From: Streptomyces taklimakanensis
Lineage (GTDB): Bacteria; Actinomycetota; Actinomycetes; Streptomycetales; Streptomycetaceae
Assembly (NCBI RefSeq): GCF_009709575.1
Contig: NZ_WIXO01000001.1
Coordinates: forward strand, 4,032,001-4,096,000
Reading direction: 5' to 3'
DNA length: 64,000 bases
The notes under the pieces were generated by a model that was not told the DNA's origin, made no database searches, and saw only the letters and a list, made by a program, of their open reading frames with translations. A program made the position numbers and the translations under genes. Of this stretch, positions 30,580-39,722 are shown one piece after another; within the stretch, counting starts at the first letter, position 1, and the number at the start of each line of letters is the position of its first letter.

Positions 30580-31124
30580 GCCGGCCCCGTCGGGCCGGTC
30601 CCCACGGGGCCGCTCGCGTGGGACCTGTGGGGGTCGTCCTCCGGGCCGAGCTGCCCGGCCAGGCAGTCGACCAGCTCGGCGGCGCTGTTGGCCCGCAGCA
30701 GGCGCTGCAGGTTCACCGACACCCGCAGCGCCGACTCCATCCGGCGCTGCAGCTCCAGGCCGTTGACCGAGCCCACGCCCAGGCTGTTCATCGGGCGTCC
30801 GGTGGTGTCGATGGAGTCGGGGGGCACCCGCAGCACCCGCGCGAGCTCCCCGCGCACGTACCGGTCGATGACGCGGGCGCGCTCGCGCGGCCCGCAGCCG
30901 GCCAACACGTCGAGGTCGGGGGGATCGACCTCCGCGACGGGGCCGTCGTCGCCGGCATCGTCCGGGTCGTCCGGGTCGTCGAGGCCGCCCAGGTCGTCGA
31001 GGGCATCCGGAACGTCGAGTCCGATGATCCCGTCGAGGGTGTCGAGACCGTCCGGGCGGGCGAGGCCGCCGACACCGCGGGAGTCGTCGAAGTACCAGTC
31101 GGTCGATGTCCGGTCCACACGCAT
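30576..31124 (-). CDS. Discrete ACP with a long acidic N-terminal extension (first extra ACP)
   Basis: This is a 182-residue protein. Residues 1-75 are an Asp/Gly-rich low-complexity region; the carrier domain occupies about 80-160 with the serine S119 in GVGSVNGLELQRRMESAL. The same QRRxESALRxS motif recurs in the ACP at 26991-27332. The carrier resembles modular-PKS ACPs. The ATG at 31124 has GAGGAAG 5 bases upstream. It precedes and is coupled to the PPTase. Confidence 0.82.
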   Translation of the reverse strand: MRVDRTSTDWYFDDSRGVGGLARPDGLDTLDGIIGLDVPDALDDLGGLDDPDDPDDAGDDGPVAEVDPPDLDVLAGCGPRERARVIDRYVRGELARVLRVPPDSIDTTGRPMNSLGVGSVNGLELQRRMESALRVSVNLQRLLRANSAAELVDCLAGQLGPEDDPHRSHASGPVGTGPTGPA

Positions 31125-31137
31125 GGCTCTTCCTCGG

Positions 31138-32637
31138 TCATGGGTTCCTGGAGGCGGGAGGGGTGGCGCGGGGCGCGGCCGGTGACCGGTCGCGCCGTCC
31201 GGACCGGACCGCCGGGCGCCGGTGGCGGGGACGCGCACCGGCGAGTCCGACGAGCAGGCCCAGCGCGCCCACCGAGACGACGAGCCACAGCGCCGACCGG
31301 GAGGCCGCCGCGGCCTCGGCCGCGGTGGCCCGCGGGTCCAGTCCCGCCGCGAGCAGGGCGGCGACCAGGGCCGTCACCACCATGGCGCCGGTCTGGACGG
31401 CCGTCTGGTACAGGCCGCTGCCCGCCCCCCGCTCGGCCGGCGGGAGTTCCGAAGTGGCCTGTGCGTTCAGCGCGGTGAACGAGAGCACGAAACCCGCGCC
31501 GACCAACAGCATGGTGGGCAGCAACCCGAGCGCGTACCCGGGGAAGTGCGGCAGCCGCAGCAGGTAGCCGAGGAAGGGCAGCAGAGCGCCGACGGCGATC
31601 AGGGGGGCGGTGCCGAAGCGGTTGACGAGCTTCCCGGACAGCAGGGCGGTCACCGCCAGCGGAGCGGCGGCCGGGACGAAGGCCAGCGCCGTCCGCAGCG
31701 GGTCCCACCCCTGCAGGGCCTGCAGTTGGAAGGTCGTGACGAACAGCAGGCCCAGGTACGAGCCGTTGAGGCAGGCGGCGCCGACCGCCGAACGGACCAT
31801 CGCGCCGTTGGCGAGGACCGAAAAGCGGATCAGCGGTTCCGGCGCGGCGCGTTCGACGGCCCCGAAGACGGCCAACAGCACCGTCCCGAGGCAGAGGAGG
31901 CCCGTGCTGCGGACGTCGGCCCATCCGTGGACCGGTACGGACACGATCCCCTGCACCAGCGCCAGCACGGCGCCGGCGAAGGCGACCGCGCCGGCCGCGT
32001 CGTAGTGGCGGGCCCGAACGGCCTCCCCGGCGGACCGGGGGATCGACCGGAACCCGAGGAGGAACAACACCAGCACCACCGGAGCGGGGAACAGCAGGGT
32101 GAGCCGCCAGCTCACCTGGGTCAACAGGCCCGAGAGCAGCAGTCCCGCGGTGAATCCGCCGGCGCCGAAGAGGGTGTAGACGGAGAGGGCCCGGTCGCGG
32201 GCCCGCCCCTCGGGGAAGGTGGTGGTGATGATGGCCAGGCCCGTCGGGGCGGTGAGCGCGGCGCAGAAGCCCTTGACGAAGCGGGTGGCGACGAGCACTC
32301 CGGGATCCGACGTCAGCCCGCTCACCACGGAGGCGGCGGCGAAGACGAGCAGCGCGGCCAGGTACACCCGGCGGCGGCCGAGCAGGGCCACGACCCGGGA
32401 GCCGAACAGCAGCAGGCCGCCGAAGCCGGCGGCGAAGCCGCTCACCGCCCACTGCAGCGTGGTGACGGGCAGGCCCAGGTCGGCGCCGATCGAGGGCAGC
32501 GCCACGAGCACCACGGAGACCTCGAGCGCGTCGATGAGCATGTTGCCGGCGAGGACCGACAACAGGATCCACAGACGGAGGTTCCAACGTTCGGCGGGCA
32601 CGGGGGAGACGGCCGGCCGGGAAGTCGTACTCTTCAC
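31138..32637 (-). CDS. MFS multidrug efflux transporter (EmrB/QacA type)
   Basis: This 499-residue protein has about 14 predicted membrane helices and the drug:H+ antiporter signature near helix 5 (FPAPVVLVLFLLGFRSIP follows it). The family exports hydrophobic drugs by proton exchange. Within the biosynthetic operon it is a likely self-resistance exporter. Start GTG 32637. Confidence 0.92.
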   Translation of the reverse strand: MKSTTSRPAVSPVPAERWNLRLWILLSVLAGNMLIDALEVSVVLVALPSIGADLGLPVTTLQWAVSGFAAGFGGLLLFGSRVVALLGRRRVYLAALLVFAAASVVSGLTSDPGVLVATRFVKGFCAALTAPTGLAIITTTFPEGRARDRALSVYTLFGAGGFTAGLLLSGLLTQVSWRLTLLFPAPVVLVLFLLGFRSIPRSAGEAVRARHYDAAGAVAFAGAVLALVQGIVSVPVHGWADVRSTGLLCLGTVLLAVFGAVERAAPEPLIRFSVLANGAMVRSAVGAACLNGSYLGLLFVTTFQLQALQGWDPLRTALAFVPAAAPLAVTALLSGKLVNRFGTAPLIAVGALLPFLGYLLRLPHFPGYALGLLPTMLLVGAGFVLSFTALNAQATSELPPAERGAGSGLYQTAVQTGAMVVTALVAALLAAGLDPRATAAEAAAASRSALWLVVSVGALGLLVGLAGARPRHRRPAVRSGRRDRSPAAPRATPPASRNP

Positions 32638-32730
32638 GGTCCTGCTCCAGGATCTCGGTTCGCGGTAAGGGGAGGGACGGCCCGGACCTGCGGTGGGGCG
32701 CGGGTCCGGTGTCCCGCGCGGTCGGGGCGC

Positions 32731-33492
32731 TCAGCCGAGCAGCGTGCCCCCGCTGGCGTCGACGAAGGAGCCGGTGATCCAGCGCGCGTCGTCGGAGGCG
32801 AGGAAGGCCACCACGTCGGCGACGTCCTGGGGGTCGCCGACCCGGTTGAAGGTCGACAGCGCCGCCATCTGCTCCACCGCCTCGGGGATGTCGAACAGCG
32901 GGTTCCCGTTGCGGGTGATGCCCGGCGCCACGCTGTTGATCGTGATGTTCCGCGGGCCCAGGTGCTTGGCGTAGTGCAGCGCGAGCATCTCCACGGCGCC
33001 CTTGGTCATCGCGTAGGCGATCTCGTCCGGGTTGGCGAACTTCGTGAGTCCGGAGGAGATGTTGACGATGCGGCCGCCGCTGGGCATGTTCGGCAGGGCG
33101 CGCTGGATGATGAAGAACGGCGCCTTGGCGTTGACCGCGAAGAGCCGGTCGAACTGCTCCGGCGTGGTGTCCTCGGGCTTGACCCCGCCCATCACGCCGG
33201 CGTTGTTCACCAGGATGTCCAACCGGGTCGTGCCGGTCCGCTCCTTCAGCCCCTCCTCCAGGCCGAGGAAGAGCTGGTGCACGTCGCCGGGCACGCCCAG
33301 CTCGGCCCGGACGGCGAAGGCCCGGCCGCCGTCCTTCTCGATGGTGGCCACGACCTCGGCCGCCGCCTCCTCGCCGGTCGCGTAGTGCACGGCGACGAGC
33401 GCTCCCTCGCGGGCCAGGCGCATGGCCGTCGCCCGGCCTATGCCCCGGCTGGAACCCGTGACGAGGGCCGTCTTGCCGGTCAGGTTTCCCAT
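32731..33492 (-). CDS. Possible separately translated SDR domain (internal start)
   Basis: ATG 33492 (MGNLTGKTALVTG) lies inside the oxygenase-SDR gene, in frame, with AGGAGAGA 5-7 bases upstream, exactly at the domain boundary. It would give a 253-residue standalone reductase. In the PgaM family an internally started reductase copurifying with the full-length protein has been described. Here only the sequence signals are seen. Confidence 0.55.
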   Translation of the reverse strand: MGNLTGKTALVTGSSRGIGRATAMRLAREGALVAVHYATGEEAAAEVVATIEKDGGRAFAVRAELGVPGDVHQLFLGLEEGLKERTGTTRLDILVNNAGVMGGVKPEDTTPEQFDRLFAVNAKAPFFIIQRALPNMPSGGRIVNISSGLTKFANPDEIAYAMTKGAVEMLALHYAKHLGPRNITINSVAPGITRNGNPLFDIPEAVEQMAALSTFNRVGDPQDVADVVAFLASDDARWITGSFVDASGGTLLG

Positions 33493-34995
33493 GCTCTCTC
33501 TCCTGATCCTGTTGATGTCGTGCGCCGCCCGGGACCCGAACCAGCGGCGGAGGGCTTCGGTGAGACCGGCCGTCGGCGCGGTGGTTTCGGACCCGACCCA
33601 GGCGACGTGGCCGTCGGGGCGTACGAGAACGGCGTGCGAGCCCGCGAGCGGTCCGTCCGCCACGGCCGCGGCCACGGTGGCGTCCACCGCGTGCGCCCAG
33701 GGCCGGGCCACCGCGAGCGTCTCCGTGCGCAGGGCGGGGTCGTCGGTGAGCACCAGCAGGACACCGCGGGCCGCGCGCAGCAGCGTCGGGGTGCTCAGGG
33801 GGCCGTGCGGGCCCGCCAGTTCGACGTGAGGCAGACGGGTTCCCGTCAGGGGATGCCCGTCCCCGGCGCCGTAGCGGATGTCCAGGCCGCTCACCACCCC
33901 GGCCAGGTGTCGGCGCACGTCCTCGTACGGGATCAGCTCGCCGAACACCGCGCGCAGCGATTCCACCTCGGGGCTGCCGAGCAGCAGGAGGGCCTGTGCC
34001 CGGATGGTGGACAGGACCCGTTCGCCGACCGGGTGGCGTTCGTCGTGGTAGGTGTCGAGCAGCTCCTCCGGGGCGGTCCCGCGGACCCGAAGGGCCAGTT
34101 TCCAACCGAGGTTGACGGCGTCCTGCAGGCCGAGGTTGAGGGCCTGGCCGCCGATGGGCATCTGCTGGTGGGCGGCGTCCCCGGCCAACAGCACCCGGCC
34201 GTCGCGGTACCGCGACGCCTGGCGGGAGGCGTCGCCGAAGGAGTTGATCCACAGCGGAGTCCCCGCGCCGATGTCCTCGCCGGTGACGCGCCGCCACACC
34301 TCGGTCAGCTCCGCGAAGGAGGGTTCCTCGGCGCGCGGCCGCGCGGCGCGGCCGAACTCGTGCACCATCACCCGGGTCACGCCGTCGCCTCGGCGCGCGG
34401 CGATGGCCAGTCCCCGCTCCAGCCGCTGGAAGCGCCGGTCGGGGACGTCGATGCCGTCGACGTCGGCCCGGATCAGTTCGCGCCGCGCCGAGGTGCCGGG
34501 GAAGTCGAAGCCGGCCAGGCGGCGCACGGTGCTGTCCTCGCCGTCGCAGCCGACGACGTAGCGGGCCCGCAGCGCCACCGGTCCCGCGGGACCGAGGGCC
34601 TCGACCTCCACGTGGTCGGGGTGGCGGATCAGGGCCCGCACCTCGTGGCGGCGCCGGACGTCGGCCCCCAGCTCCAGGGCCCAAGCGCCCAGCAGCTCCT
34701 CGGTGCGCACCTGCGGGACCTTCCACTGGCCCGGGTACGGTCCGCCGAGCCGCAGGTCCAGCGGGACGCCGCCGAAGTGGCCCCTGACCTCGTTCGGCGG
34801 CGTCCCCAGCGCGTCGAGCAGTCCCCGCTGGTCCAGGATCTCCATGGTGCGGGCGTGCAGCGTCGACGCCCGGGACTCCGTGGTGGGGACGGCGCGCCGC
34901 TCCAGGACGATCACGTCGGCGCCGCCGAGCCGCAGCTCGCCGGCGAGCATGAGCCCGACCGGGCCGGCGCCGACCACGATGACGTGGGCGTCCAC
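32731..34995 (-). CDS. Fused FAD monooxygenase-SDR reductase (PgaM/UrdM type)
   Basis: This is a 754-residue bifunctional angucycline oxygenase-reductase. The flavin hydroxylase part (1-about 500) has [15 protein letters not shown], a DG motif (VVGCDGEDSTVRRLAG) and GD ([18 protein letters not shown]). The SDR part starts near 502 with ALVTGSSRGIGRA and has YAMTK near 661. PgaM, CabM and UrdM share this order and act at C12/C12b with ketoreduction at C6 in angucyclines. GTG 34995 is the fusion start. An internal ATG (33492) behind AGGAGA may yield free reductase. It starts 4 bases after the aromatase stop. Confidence 0.92.
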   Translation of the reverse strand: MDAHVIVVGAGPVGLMLAGELRLGGADVIVLERRAVPTTESRASTLHARTMEILDQRGLLDALGTPPNEVRGHFGGVPLDLRLGGPYPGQWKVPQVRTEELLGAWALELGADVRRRHEVRALIRHPDHVEVEALGPAGPVALRARYVVGCDGEDSTVRRLAGFDFPGTSARRELIRADVDGIDVPDRRFQRLERGLAIAARRGDGVTRVMVHEFGRAARPRAEEPSFAELTEVWRRVTGEDIGAGTPLWINSFGDASRQASRYRDGRVLLAGDAAHQQMPIGGQALNLGLQDAVNLGWKLALRVRGTAPEELLDTYHDERHPVGERVLSTIRAQALLLLGSPEVESLRAVFGELIPYEDVRRHLAGVVSGLDIRYGAGDGHPLTGTRLPHVELAGPHGPLSTPTLLRAARGVLLVLTDDPALRTETLAVARPWAHAVDATVAAAVADGPLAGSHAVLVRPDGHVAWVGSETTAPTAGLTEALRRWFGSRAAHDINRIRRESMGNLTGKTALVTGSSRGIGRATAMRLAREGALVAVHYATGEEAAAEVVATIEKDGGRAFAVRAELGVPGDVHQLFLGLEEGLKERTGTTRLDILVNNAGVMGGVKPEDTTPEQFDRLFAVNAKAPFFIIQRALPNMPSGGRIVNISSGLTKFANPDEIAYAMTKGAVEMLALHYAKHLGPRNITINSVAPGITRNGNPLFDIPEAVEQMAALSTFNRVGDPQDVADVVAFLASDDARWITGSFVDASGGTLLG
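33490..33506 (-). promoter_or_regulatory. Internal ribosome binding site at the oxygenase/SDR boundary
   Basis: On the minus strand ATCAGGAGAGAGAGC-ATG places a strong AGGAG about 8 bases before an in-frame methionine that begins the Rossmann strand of the SDR. Confidence 0.6.
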
Positions 34996-34999
34996 GGGG

Positions 35000-35944
35000 T
35001 CAGCGCCGGGATTCGGCGTAGGTCTTGGAGTGGCCCAGGGTGGCCAGGCTGTTGGTGCTCAGCGCGTTGCGGACGTGCTCCCTGGCCTGTTCCACCGTGC
35101 CGTCCTCACCGAAGAACCGGGTGATGTTCTCGGCCCTGATGACCACGGTGTGCTGGGAGGAGGCGAGAACGCCGGTCTCGGTCTCCCGGAAGGTCCAGCG
35201 GCCGGTGTGCAGGCTCATCAGGGCGGGGAGCGTGGTCTGCTTGTAGGCGATCCGGTGGTGGGGCAGGCACACGCGGTACGACTTGGTGGTGTGGACGGAG
35301 CCGTTCGGGGCCCGGGTGTCCATCTCCAGGGTCTGCAGGCCGGGAGCCTCCTCCTCCAGCCGGACGGTGGCCACGTGGGGCAGCCGCTCCGCCCAGAGGT
35401 TCGCCTCGTTGACGAAGTCGAAGACGTCCTTGGCGGACCCGTCGATCTCGACCGTGTCCTCGAAGGAGAAGGTCAACTCCTCGGAGGCGGTGGCGAGTTC
35501 GACGTTCTCCTTCAACGCGGCGAGCTCGGAGCGGGAGTTGCGGTCGACGGCCCGGTCGATCCACGCCAGGCTCTCCGGGTCGTCGTCGACGGCCCGGTAG
35601 TCGTGCAGCAGGCGGATCCTGGACTCGGTCGGGGAGACCGGCTCGATGATCCAGGCCCCTCCCATGGCGGCCACCGGCGGTGTGGAGACCTCCTGCCGGA
35701 AGTCGATGCGCAGGGCCTTCGGGTCGAGCCTGCGGCGCGAGACCCAGTTCTTGGGCTCGCCGTTGGCGGTGGCCCAGATCCGGATCAGCTCCTCGTCGTC
35801 GCCGCTCTCCACCGTGTCGACGTAGATGGTCGGCGGAAAGATCCGGGGCCAGTTCTCCACCTCGGCTATCAGCCGGTAGACGTCGGCGGCCGGCGCCGAG
35901 ACCGTGATGTCGTGCTCGACCTCGCGCAGGACGGTCTGAGACAT
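35000..35944 (-). CDS. Bifunctional polyketide aromatase/cyclase (two SRPBCC domains)
   Basis: This 314-residue protein has two START/Bet v1-like domains: HDITVSAPAADVYRLIAEVENWPRIFP (N-terminal) and DTVEIDGSAKDVFDFVNEANLWAERLPHV (C-terminal). Didomain ARO/CYC enzymes cyclise and dehydrate the first ring of C9-reduced decaketides (C7-C12 closure). ATG 35944 follows AGGAG; the longer upstream open frame is spurious because it overlaps the ketoreductase. It sits between ketoreductase and oxygenase genes, as in jad/urd/pga clusters. Confidence 0.94.
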   Translation of the reverse strand: MSQTVLREVEHDITVSAPAADVYRLIAEVENWPRIFPPTIYVDTVESGDDEELIRIWATANGEPKNWVSRRRLDPKALRIDFRQEVSTPPVAAMGGAWIIEPVSPTESRIRLLHDYRAVDDDPESLAWIDRAVDRNSRSELAALKENVELATASEELTFSFEDTVEIDGSAKDVFDFVNEANLWAERLPHVATVRLEEEAPGLQTLEMDTRAPNGSVHTTKSYRVCLPHHRIAYKQTTLPALMSLHTGRWTFRETETGVLASSQHTVVIRAENITRFFGEDGTVEQAREHVRNALSTNSLATLGHSKTYAESRR

Positions 35945-35976
35945 GCCCGTGACTCCTAGGTTTCGGTTCGAACGGT

Positions 35977-36762
35977 TCAGAAGTTGCCGAGCCCGCCGCA
36001 GACGTTGAGCGCCTGTGCGGTGATGGAGGCGGCGGTGTCCGAGACGAGGTAGCCGACCAGACCGGCGACCTCCTCGGGCGTGGAGTAGCGGCCGAGCGGG
36101 ATCTTCGCCGTGAACTTCTCCAGGATCGCCTCCTCGGAGGTGTCGTAGGCGGCGGCGTACCCCTGGCGGACCCGCTGCGCCATCGGCGTCTCCACGTAGC
36201 CCGGGCAGACCGCGTTGACCGTGATGCCGGTCGGGGCCAGCTCGTTGCCCAGCGCCTTGGTGAAGCCGACGACCCCGTGCTTGGAGGCGGAGTACGGAGC
36301 GCCGAGCACCACGCCCTGCTTGCCCGCGGTCGAGGCGATGTTGACGATCCGGCCGCGGTCCTTGGCGCGCATGCCGCCGGTGTTGAGCACCTCGCGGGTC
36401 ATCCGGAAGACGCTGTTGAGGTTGGTCTCGACGACGTCGTTCCACAGGTCGTCGGCGATGTCGGCGGTGACCCCGCCGCCGCTGCGTCCCGCGTTGTTGA
36501 CCAGGACGTCGACCGTGCCGAACCGGTCGACGGCGGCCCGTACGAAGGTCTCGATCGAGTCGACCGAGCGCACGTCGAGGGTGGTGCCGTCGACCTCCAG
36601 ACCCTCGTCCTGGAGTTCCTTGACGGTCGCGGCGACGTTCTCCGCGCTGCGGGCACCGATGAACACCCGGTGCCCCCGGTCGGCGAGCAGCCGGGTGACC
36701 GCGAGGCCGATTCCGCTGGTCGCCCCGGAGACGAGGGCGACTCGCTTGTCGCTGTCCGACAT
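35977..36762 (-). CDS. C9 polyketide ketoreductase (ActIII type)
   Basis: This 261-residue NADPH-dependent SDR reduces the C9 ketone of the nascent polyketide. Cofactor motif GATSGIG (13-19), NNAG, and catalytic Y157-K161 (PYSASK) occupy the same numbers as in the actinorhodin reductase. The start ATG has AGGAGGA upstream. Its presence with a didomain ARO/CYC points to a reduced angucycline-type scaffold, not an unreduced tetracenomycin type. Confidence 0.96.
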   Translation of the reverse strand: MSDSDKRVALVSGATSGIGLAVTRLLADRGHRVFIGARSAENVAATVKELQDEGLEVDGTTLDVRSVDSIETFVRAAVDRFGTVDVLVNNAGRSGGGVTADIADDLWNDVVETNLNSVFRMTREVLNTGGMRAKDRGRIVNIASTAGKQGVVLGAPYSASKHGVVGFTKALGNELAPTGITVNAVCPGYVETPMAQRVRQGYAAAYDTSEEAILEKFTAKIPLGRYSTPEEVAGLVGYLVSDTAASITAQALNVCGGLGNF

Positions 36763-36805
36763 GACGTGTCCTCCTGAAAGATCGGTGGCGATGCCGCCGT
36801 GGGAC

Positions 36806-36837
36806 GGGGGTGCGGCGGCCTCGGCCGCCGCACCCCC
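36806..36837 (-). terminator. Hairpin between the ACP and ketoreductase genes
   Basis: A 15-bp perfect inverted repeat (GGGGGTGCGGCGGCC / GGCCGCCGCACCCCC, 2 bases apart) just after the ACP stop. It may act as a partial terminator or 3'-end stabiliser inside the operon. Confidence 0.6.
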
Positions 36838-36857
36838 GGTGAGCCGGGTCCGCGGGA

Positions 36858-37124
36858 TCAGGCCGCGGCCGGCGCCAGGTGCCCGTTGACCAGGTCGACC
36901 AGGGCGCGGGGGGTACGGGCGTCGCTCACCGCCGAGTCGTCGAGCGAGATGTCGTACTCCCGCTCGATCCGGCCGCAGGTCTCCAGCAGCGCCAGGGACT
37001 CGTAGCCGAGTTCCTCGAAGTCGGTGTCGAGGATGTCGCCGTCGAGGTCGACGTTCTCGTCGGTGCCCGCGCCCTCGCGCAGGATCCGCTTCAACTCCTC
37101 CAGGGTGAATCGCTCTGTGGCCAC
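36858..37124 (-). CDS. Type II polyketide acyl carrier protein
   Basis: This 88-residue ACP has the phosphopantetheine serine S43 in GYESLALLE (canonical GxDS has become GYES, as in several aromatic PKS ACPs). It is the third part of the minimal PKS, in the usual order KS-alpha, KS-beta, ACP. It is flanked on both sides by strong hairpins. Confidence 0.95.
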   Translation of the reverse strand: MATERFTLEELKRILREGAGTDENVDLDGDILDTDFEELGYESLALLETCGRIEREYDISLDDSAVSDARTPRALVDLVNGHLAPAAA

Positions 37125-37160
37125 CTTCGTCCTTTCTCTCGTGTCCGGTTGGGCAGGGAA

Positions 37161-37203
37161 ACGCCCGCCGCCGGTCGGTGTGGGGGAGACCGGCGGCGGG
37201 CGT
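37161..37203 (-). terminator. Hairpin between the KS-beta and ACP genes
   Basis: A 16-bp perfect stem (ACGCCCGCCGCCGGTC / GACCGGCGGCGGGCGT) with an 11-base loop, 21 bases after the KS-beta stop. Possible partial terminator or processing site. Confidence 0.6.
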
Positions 37204-37224
37204 CGTCGAGGGGGTCGTACGGGG

Positions 37225-38454
37225 CTACGGCGTCTTCGGTGCCCGGACGACGACGGCGGAGTTGAAACCGGCGTGGCCTCGGGCCAGGACCAGGGCGGTG
37301 CGCACCTTCGCGGGACGCGCCTGTCCGGTCACCAGGTCGATGGAGTAGGCGGGGGCGGGATCGGTGTTGACGGTCGGCGGGATCAGCTCGTCGTCGATGG
37401 CGAGCAGGGCGGTCGCCACGTCCAGCGGGGCGGCGCCGGAGTAGAGCCGTCCGGTCATCGTCTTGGGCGCGGTGACGGGCACGCCGTACGGGCCGAACAC
37501 CCCGGTGATCGCGTCGGCCTCGACACGGTCCAGTTCGGGGACGGCCGCCGCGTCCGCGAAGACGACGTCGATGTCGTCGGGGCGGGCTCCCGCGTTCGCC
37601 AGGGCCGCCTCGACGGCCCTGCGCAGGCCCGGCTCGCGACCGCTGCCGGGCCGGGGGTCGAAGGTGGCGCCGTATCCGGCGATCTCCCCGTAGACCCGCG
37701 CACCGCGCCGGGCGGCCGCCTCGGCGTCCTCCAGGACGAGGATCGCGCCGCCCTCTCCCGGGACGTGGCCGCAGGCCGCCGGGTCGAACGGCAGGAAGGC
37801 CCGCTCCGGATTGTCGCTGGTGCTCAGCCGCTTGCCGGCCTGCTGCGCGACCCAGCCCCAGGGGCAGATGGAGGCGTCGATGCCGCCCGAGACGATGAGC
37901 CGGGTGCCGCGGCGGATCTGCCGGCGCGCGTGCGCCAGGGCGTCCAGGCCGCCCGCCTGGTCGCTGACGAGGACGCCGCTGGGGCCCTTCATGCCGTTGC
38001 GGATCGAGATCTGACCGGAGTTGACCGCGTAGAACCAGGCGAAGGACTGGTACGCGCTGACGAACTGGCTGCCCTGGCTCCACAGCTTCTGCAGCTCGCG
38101 CTGGCCGAACTCGAAGCCGCCGGAGGAGCTGGCGGTGACGACGCCCATGTCGTACTCGGGCAGCTCCTCGGGACGGATGCCGGCGTCCTCCAACGCCCAG
38201 TCGGCGGCGACCAGGGCGAGCCGGGTCATGTGGTCGGTCTGGGTGATGAGACGGCTGGGCAGGTGGTCCTCCGCGACGAAGCCCGGCACCTCGCCGGCCA
38301 GTCGGGAGGGGTAGCGGGAGGGGTCGAAGCGGGTGACGCGACCGATGCCGCTCTTGCCCACACGGGTCGCGGCCCAGTAGTCCCGGGTGCCCAACCCGTT
38401 GGGAGCCGTGATGCCCAGGCCGGTCACGACGGTCCTGGGGGATGCCGCGGTCAT
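37225..38454 (-). CDS. Ketosynthase beta / chain length factor
   Basis: This 409-residue partner of KS-alpha sets chain length. The active-site cysteine is replaced by Q166 ([10 protein letters not shown]), the hallmark of KS-beta, which primes by malonyl decarboxylation. ATG 38454 overlaps the KS-alpha stop (ATGA), ensuring equal amounts. Chain length cannot be assigned safely from sequence here; context suggests a decaketide. Confidence 0.96.
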   Translation of the reverse strand: MTAASPRTVVTGLGITAPNGLGTRDYWAATRVGKSGIGRVTRFDPSRYPSRLAGEVPGFVAEDHLPSRLITQTDHMTRLALVAADWALEDAGIRPEELPEYDMGVVTASSSGGFEFGQRELQKLWSQGSQFVSAYQSFAWFYAVNSGQISIRNGMKGPSGVLVSDQAGGLDALAHARRQIRRGTRLIVSGGIDASICPWGWVAQQAGKRLSTSDNPERAFLPFDPAACGHVPGEGGAILVLEDAEAAARRGARVYGEIAGYGATFDPRPGSGREPGLRRAVEAALANAGARPDDIDVVFADAAAVPELDRVEADAITGVFGPYGVPVTAPKTMTGRLYSGAAPLDVATALLAIDDELIPPTVNTDPAPAYSIDLVTGQARPAKVRTALVLARGHAGFNSAVVVRAPKTP

Positions 38455-39722
38455 GCGGACCTCCTGTCCGGGCGGGCCAGCACCATCGCGCTCTGGAAGC
38501 CGCCGAATCCGCTGCCGACCGACAGCACCGCGTCGGTCGTCCACTGGCGGGCGGTGAGCGGCACGTAGTCGAGGTCGCACTCCGGGTCGGGAGTGTGCAG
38601 GTTCGCGGTGGGTGGCACCACGCCGTGCTCCATGGCCAGCACGGACGCGGCGATCTCGATCGAGCCGATGGCGCCGAGTGAGTGCCCCACCATCGACTTG
38701 ATGGAGCTCACCGGGGTGCGGTAGGCGTGGTCGCCCAGGCTCTTCTTGAACGCGGCGGTCTCGTGCCGGTCGTTCTGCTTGGTGCCGGAGCCGTGCGCGT
38801 TGATGTAGTCGATGTCCTCGGGGTTGAGCCGGGCTTCGTCCAGCGCGACGGTGATGGCCTCGGCCATCTCCAGGCCGTCCGGCCGCAGTCCGGTCATGTG
38901 GAAGGCGTTGCAACGCGAGGCGTAGCCCGCGATCTCCGCGTAGACGTGGGCGCCGCGCCGTCTGGCCGCCTCCAGCTCCTCCAGCACGAACACGGCCGAT
39001 CCCTCGCCGAGCACGAACCCGTTGCGCGTGCCGTCGAACGGACGCGAGGCGTGCTCGGGGTCGTCGTTCCTCGGCGTGGTCGCCTTGATCGCGTCGAAGC
39101 ACGCCAGGGTGATCGGCGAGATCGGGGCGTCGGACGCGCCCGCCACCATGACGTCCGCGGAACCCTCGCGGATCAGCTCCACCGCGTGGCCGACCGAGTC
39201 CAGCCCGGAGGTGCAACCGGTCGACACCACCGTGGACGGCCCCTCGGCGCCCACCGCCCACGCGACCTCGGCCGCGAACGAGCTGGGAACCAGGAAGTCG
39301 TACAGGTGGGGCACCGCGTACGTGTGGTCCACCAGTTCGTGCCGGCCGCCGTCGCTGACGACGCGGTACTCCTGGTCGAGGCCCATCGTCGCGCCGACCG
39401 CGCTGCCGATGGTGACGCCCACCCGGTACGGGTCCAGCTCGCCCGGCTCCAGGCCGCTGTCGGCCACCGCCTCGCGCGCCGAGACGACGGCCAGCTGGGC
39501 GGCACGGTCCATCCGGCGGATCTCCTGGGGGCTCAGACCGTGCGCCTCGGGGTCGAAGTCGATCTCCGCCGCGACCCGGGAGCGGAAGGCGGAGGGGTCG
39601 AAGAAGGTGATTCCCCGGGTGGCGGTCCTGCCCGTGCTCAGCAGGTCCCAGAACCCCTTGGCGCCGATGCCGCCGGGAGCCGTGACGCCCACCCCCGTGA
39701 CGACCACCCTCCGAGCGGCCAT
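38451..39722 (-). CDS. Ketosynthase alpha of the minimal PKS
   Basis: This 423-residue beta-ketoacyl synthase catalyses Claisen condensations. The nucleophile C170 is in [11 protein letters not shown]; the histidines lie in [11 protein letters not shown] and [13 protein letters not shown] 39722 shares bases with the stop of the cyclase gene (a GTG at 39725 is an alternative start). GGGAGGAG lies upstream. Confidence 0.97.
   Translation of the reverse strand: MAARRVVVTGVGVTAPGGIGAKGFWDLLSTGRTATRGITFFDPSAFRSRVAAEIDFDPEAHGLSPQEIRRMDRAAQLAVVSAREAVADSGLEPGELDPYRVGVTIGSAVGATMGLDQEYRVVSDGGRHELVDHTYAVPHLYDFLVPSSFAAEVAWAVGAEGPSTVVSTGCTSGLDSVGHAVELIREGSADVMVAGASDAPISPITLACFDAIKATTPRNDDPEHASRPFDGTRNGFVLGEGSAVFVLEELEAARRRGAHVYAEIAGYASRCNAFHMTGLRPDGLEMAEAITVALDEARLNPEDIDYINAHGSGTKQNDRHETAAFKKSLGDHAYRTPVSSIKSMVGHSLGAIGSIEIAASVLAMEHGVVPPTANLHTPDPECDLDYVPLTARQWTTDAVLSVGSGFGGFQSAMVLARPDRRSA

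Noticed and set aside
30788-35124. Frames of about 1300 codons on both strands over the MFS and PgaM-like genes
   Set aside because: The translations are Arg/Gly/Pro or Gln/His-rich without domains, while the other frame encodes clear transporter and oxygenase motifs.
35000-36445. A 481-residue aromatase/cyclase with an N-terminal extension
   Set aside because: The extension overlaps the ketoreductase gene out of frame; ATG 35944 has AGGAG and begins the SRPBCC domain.
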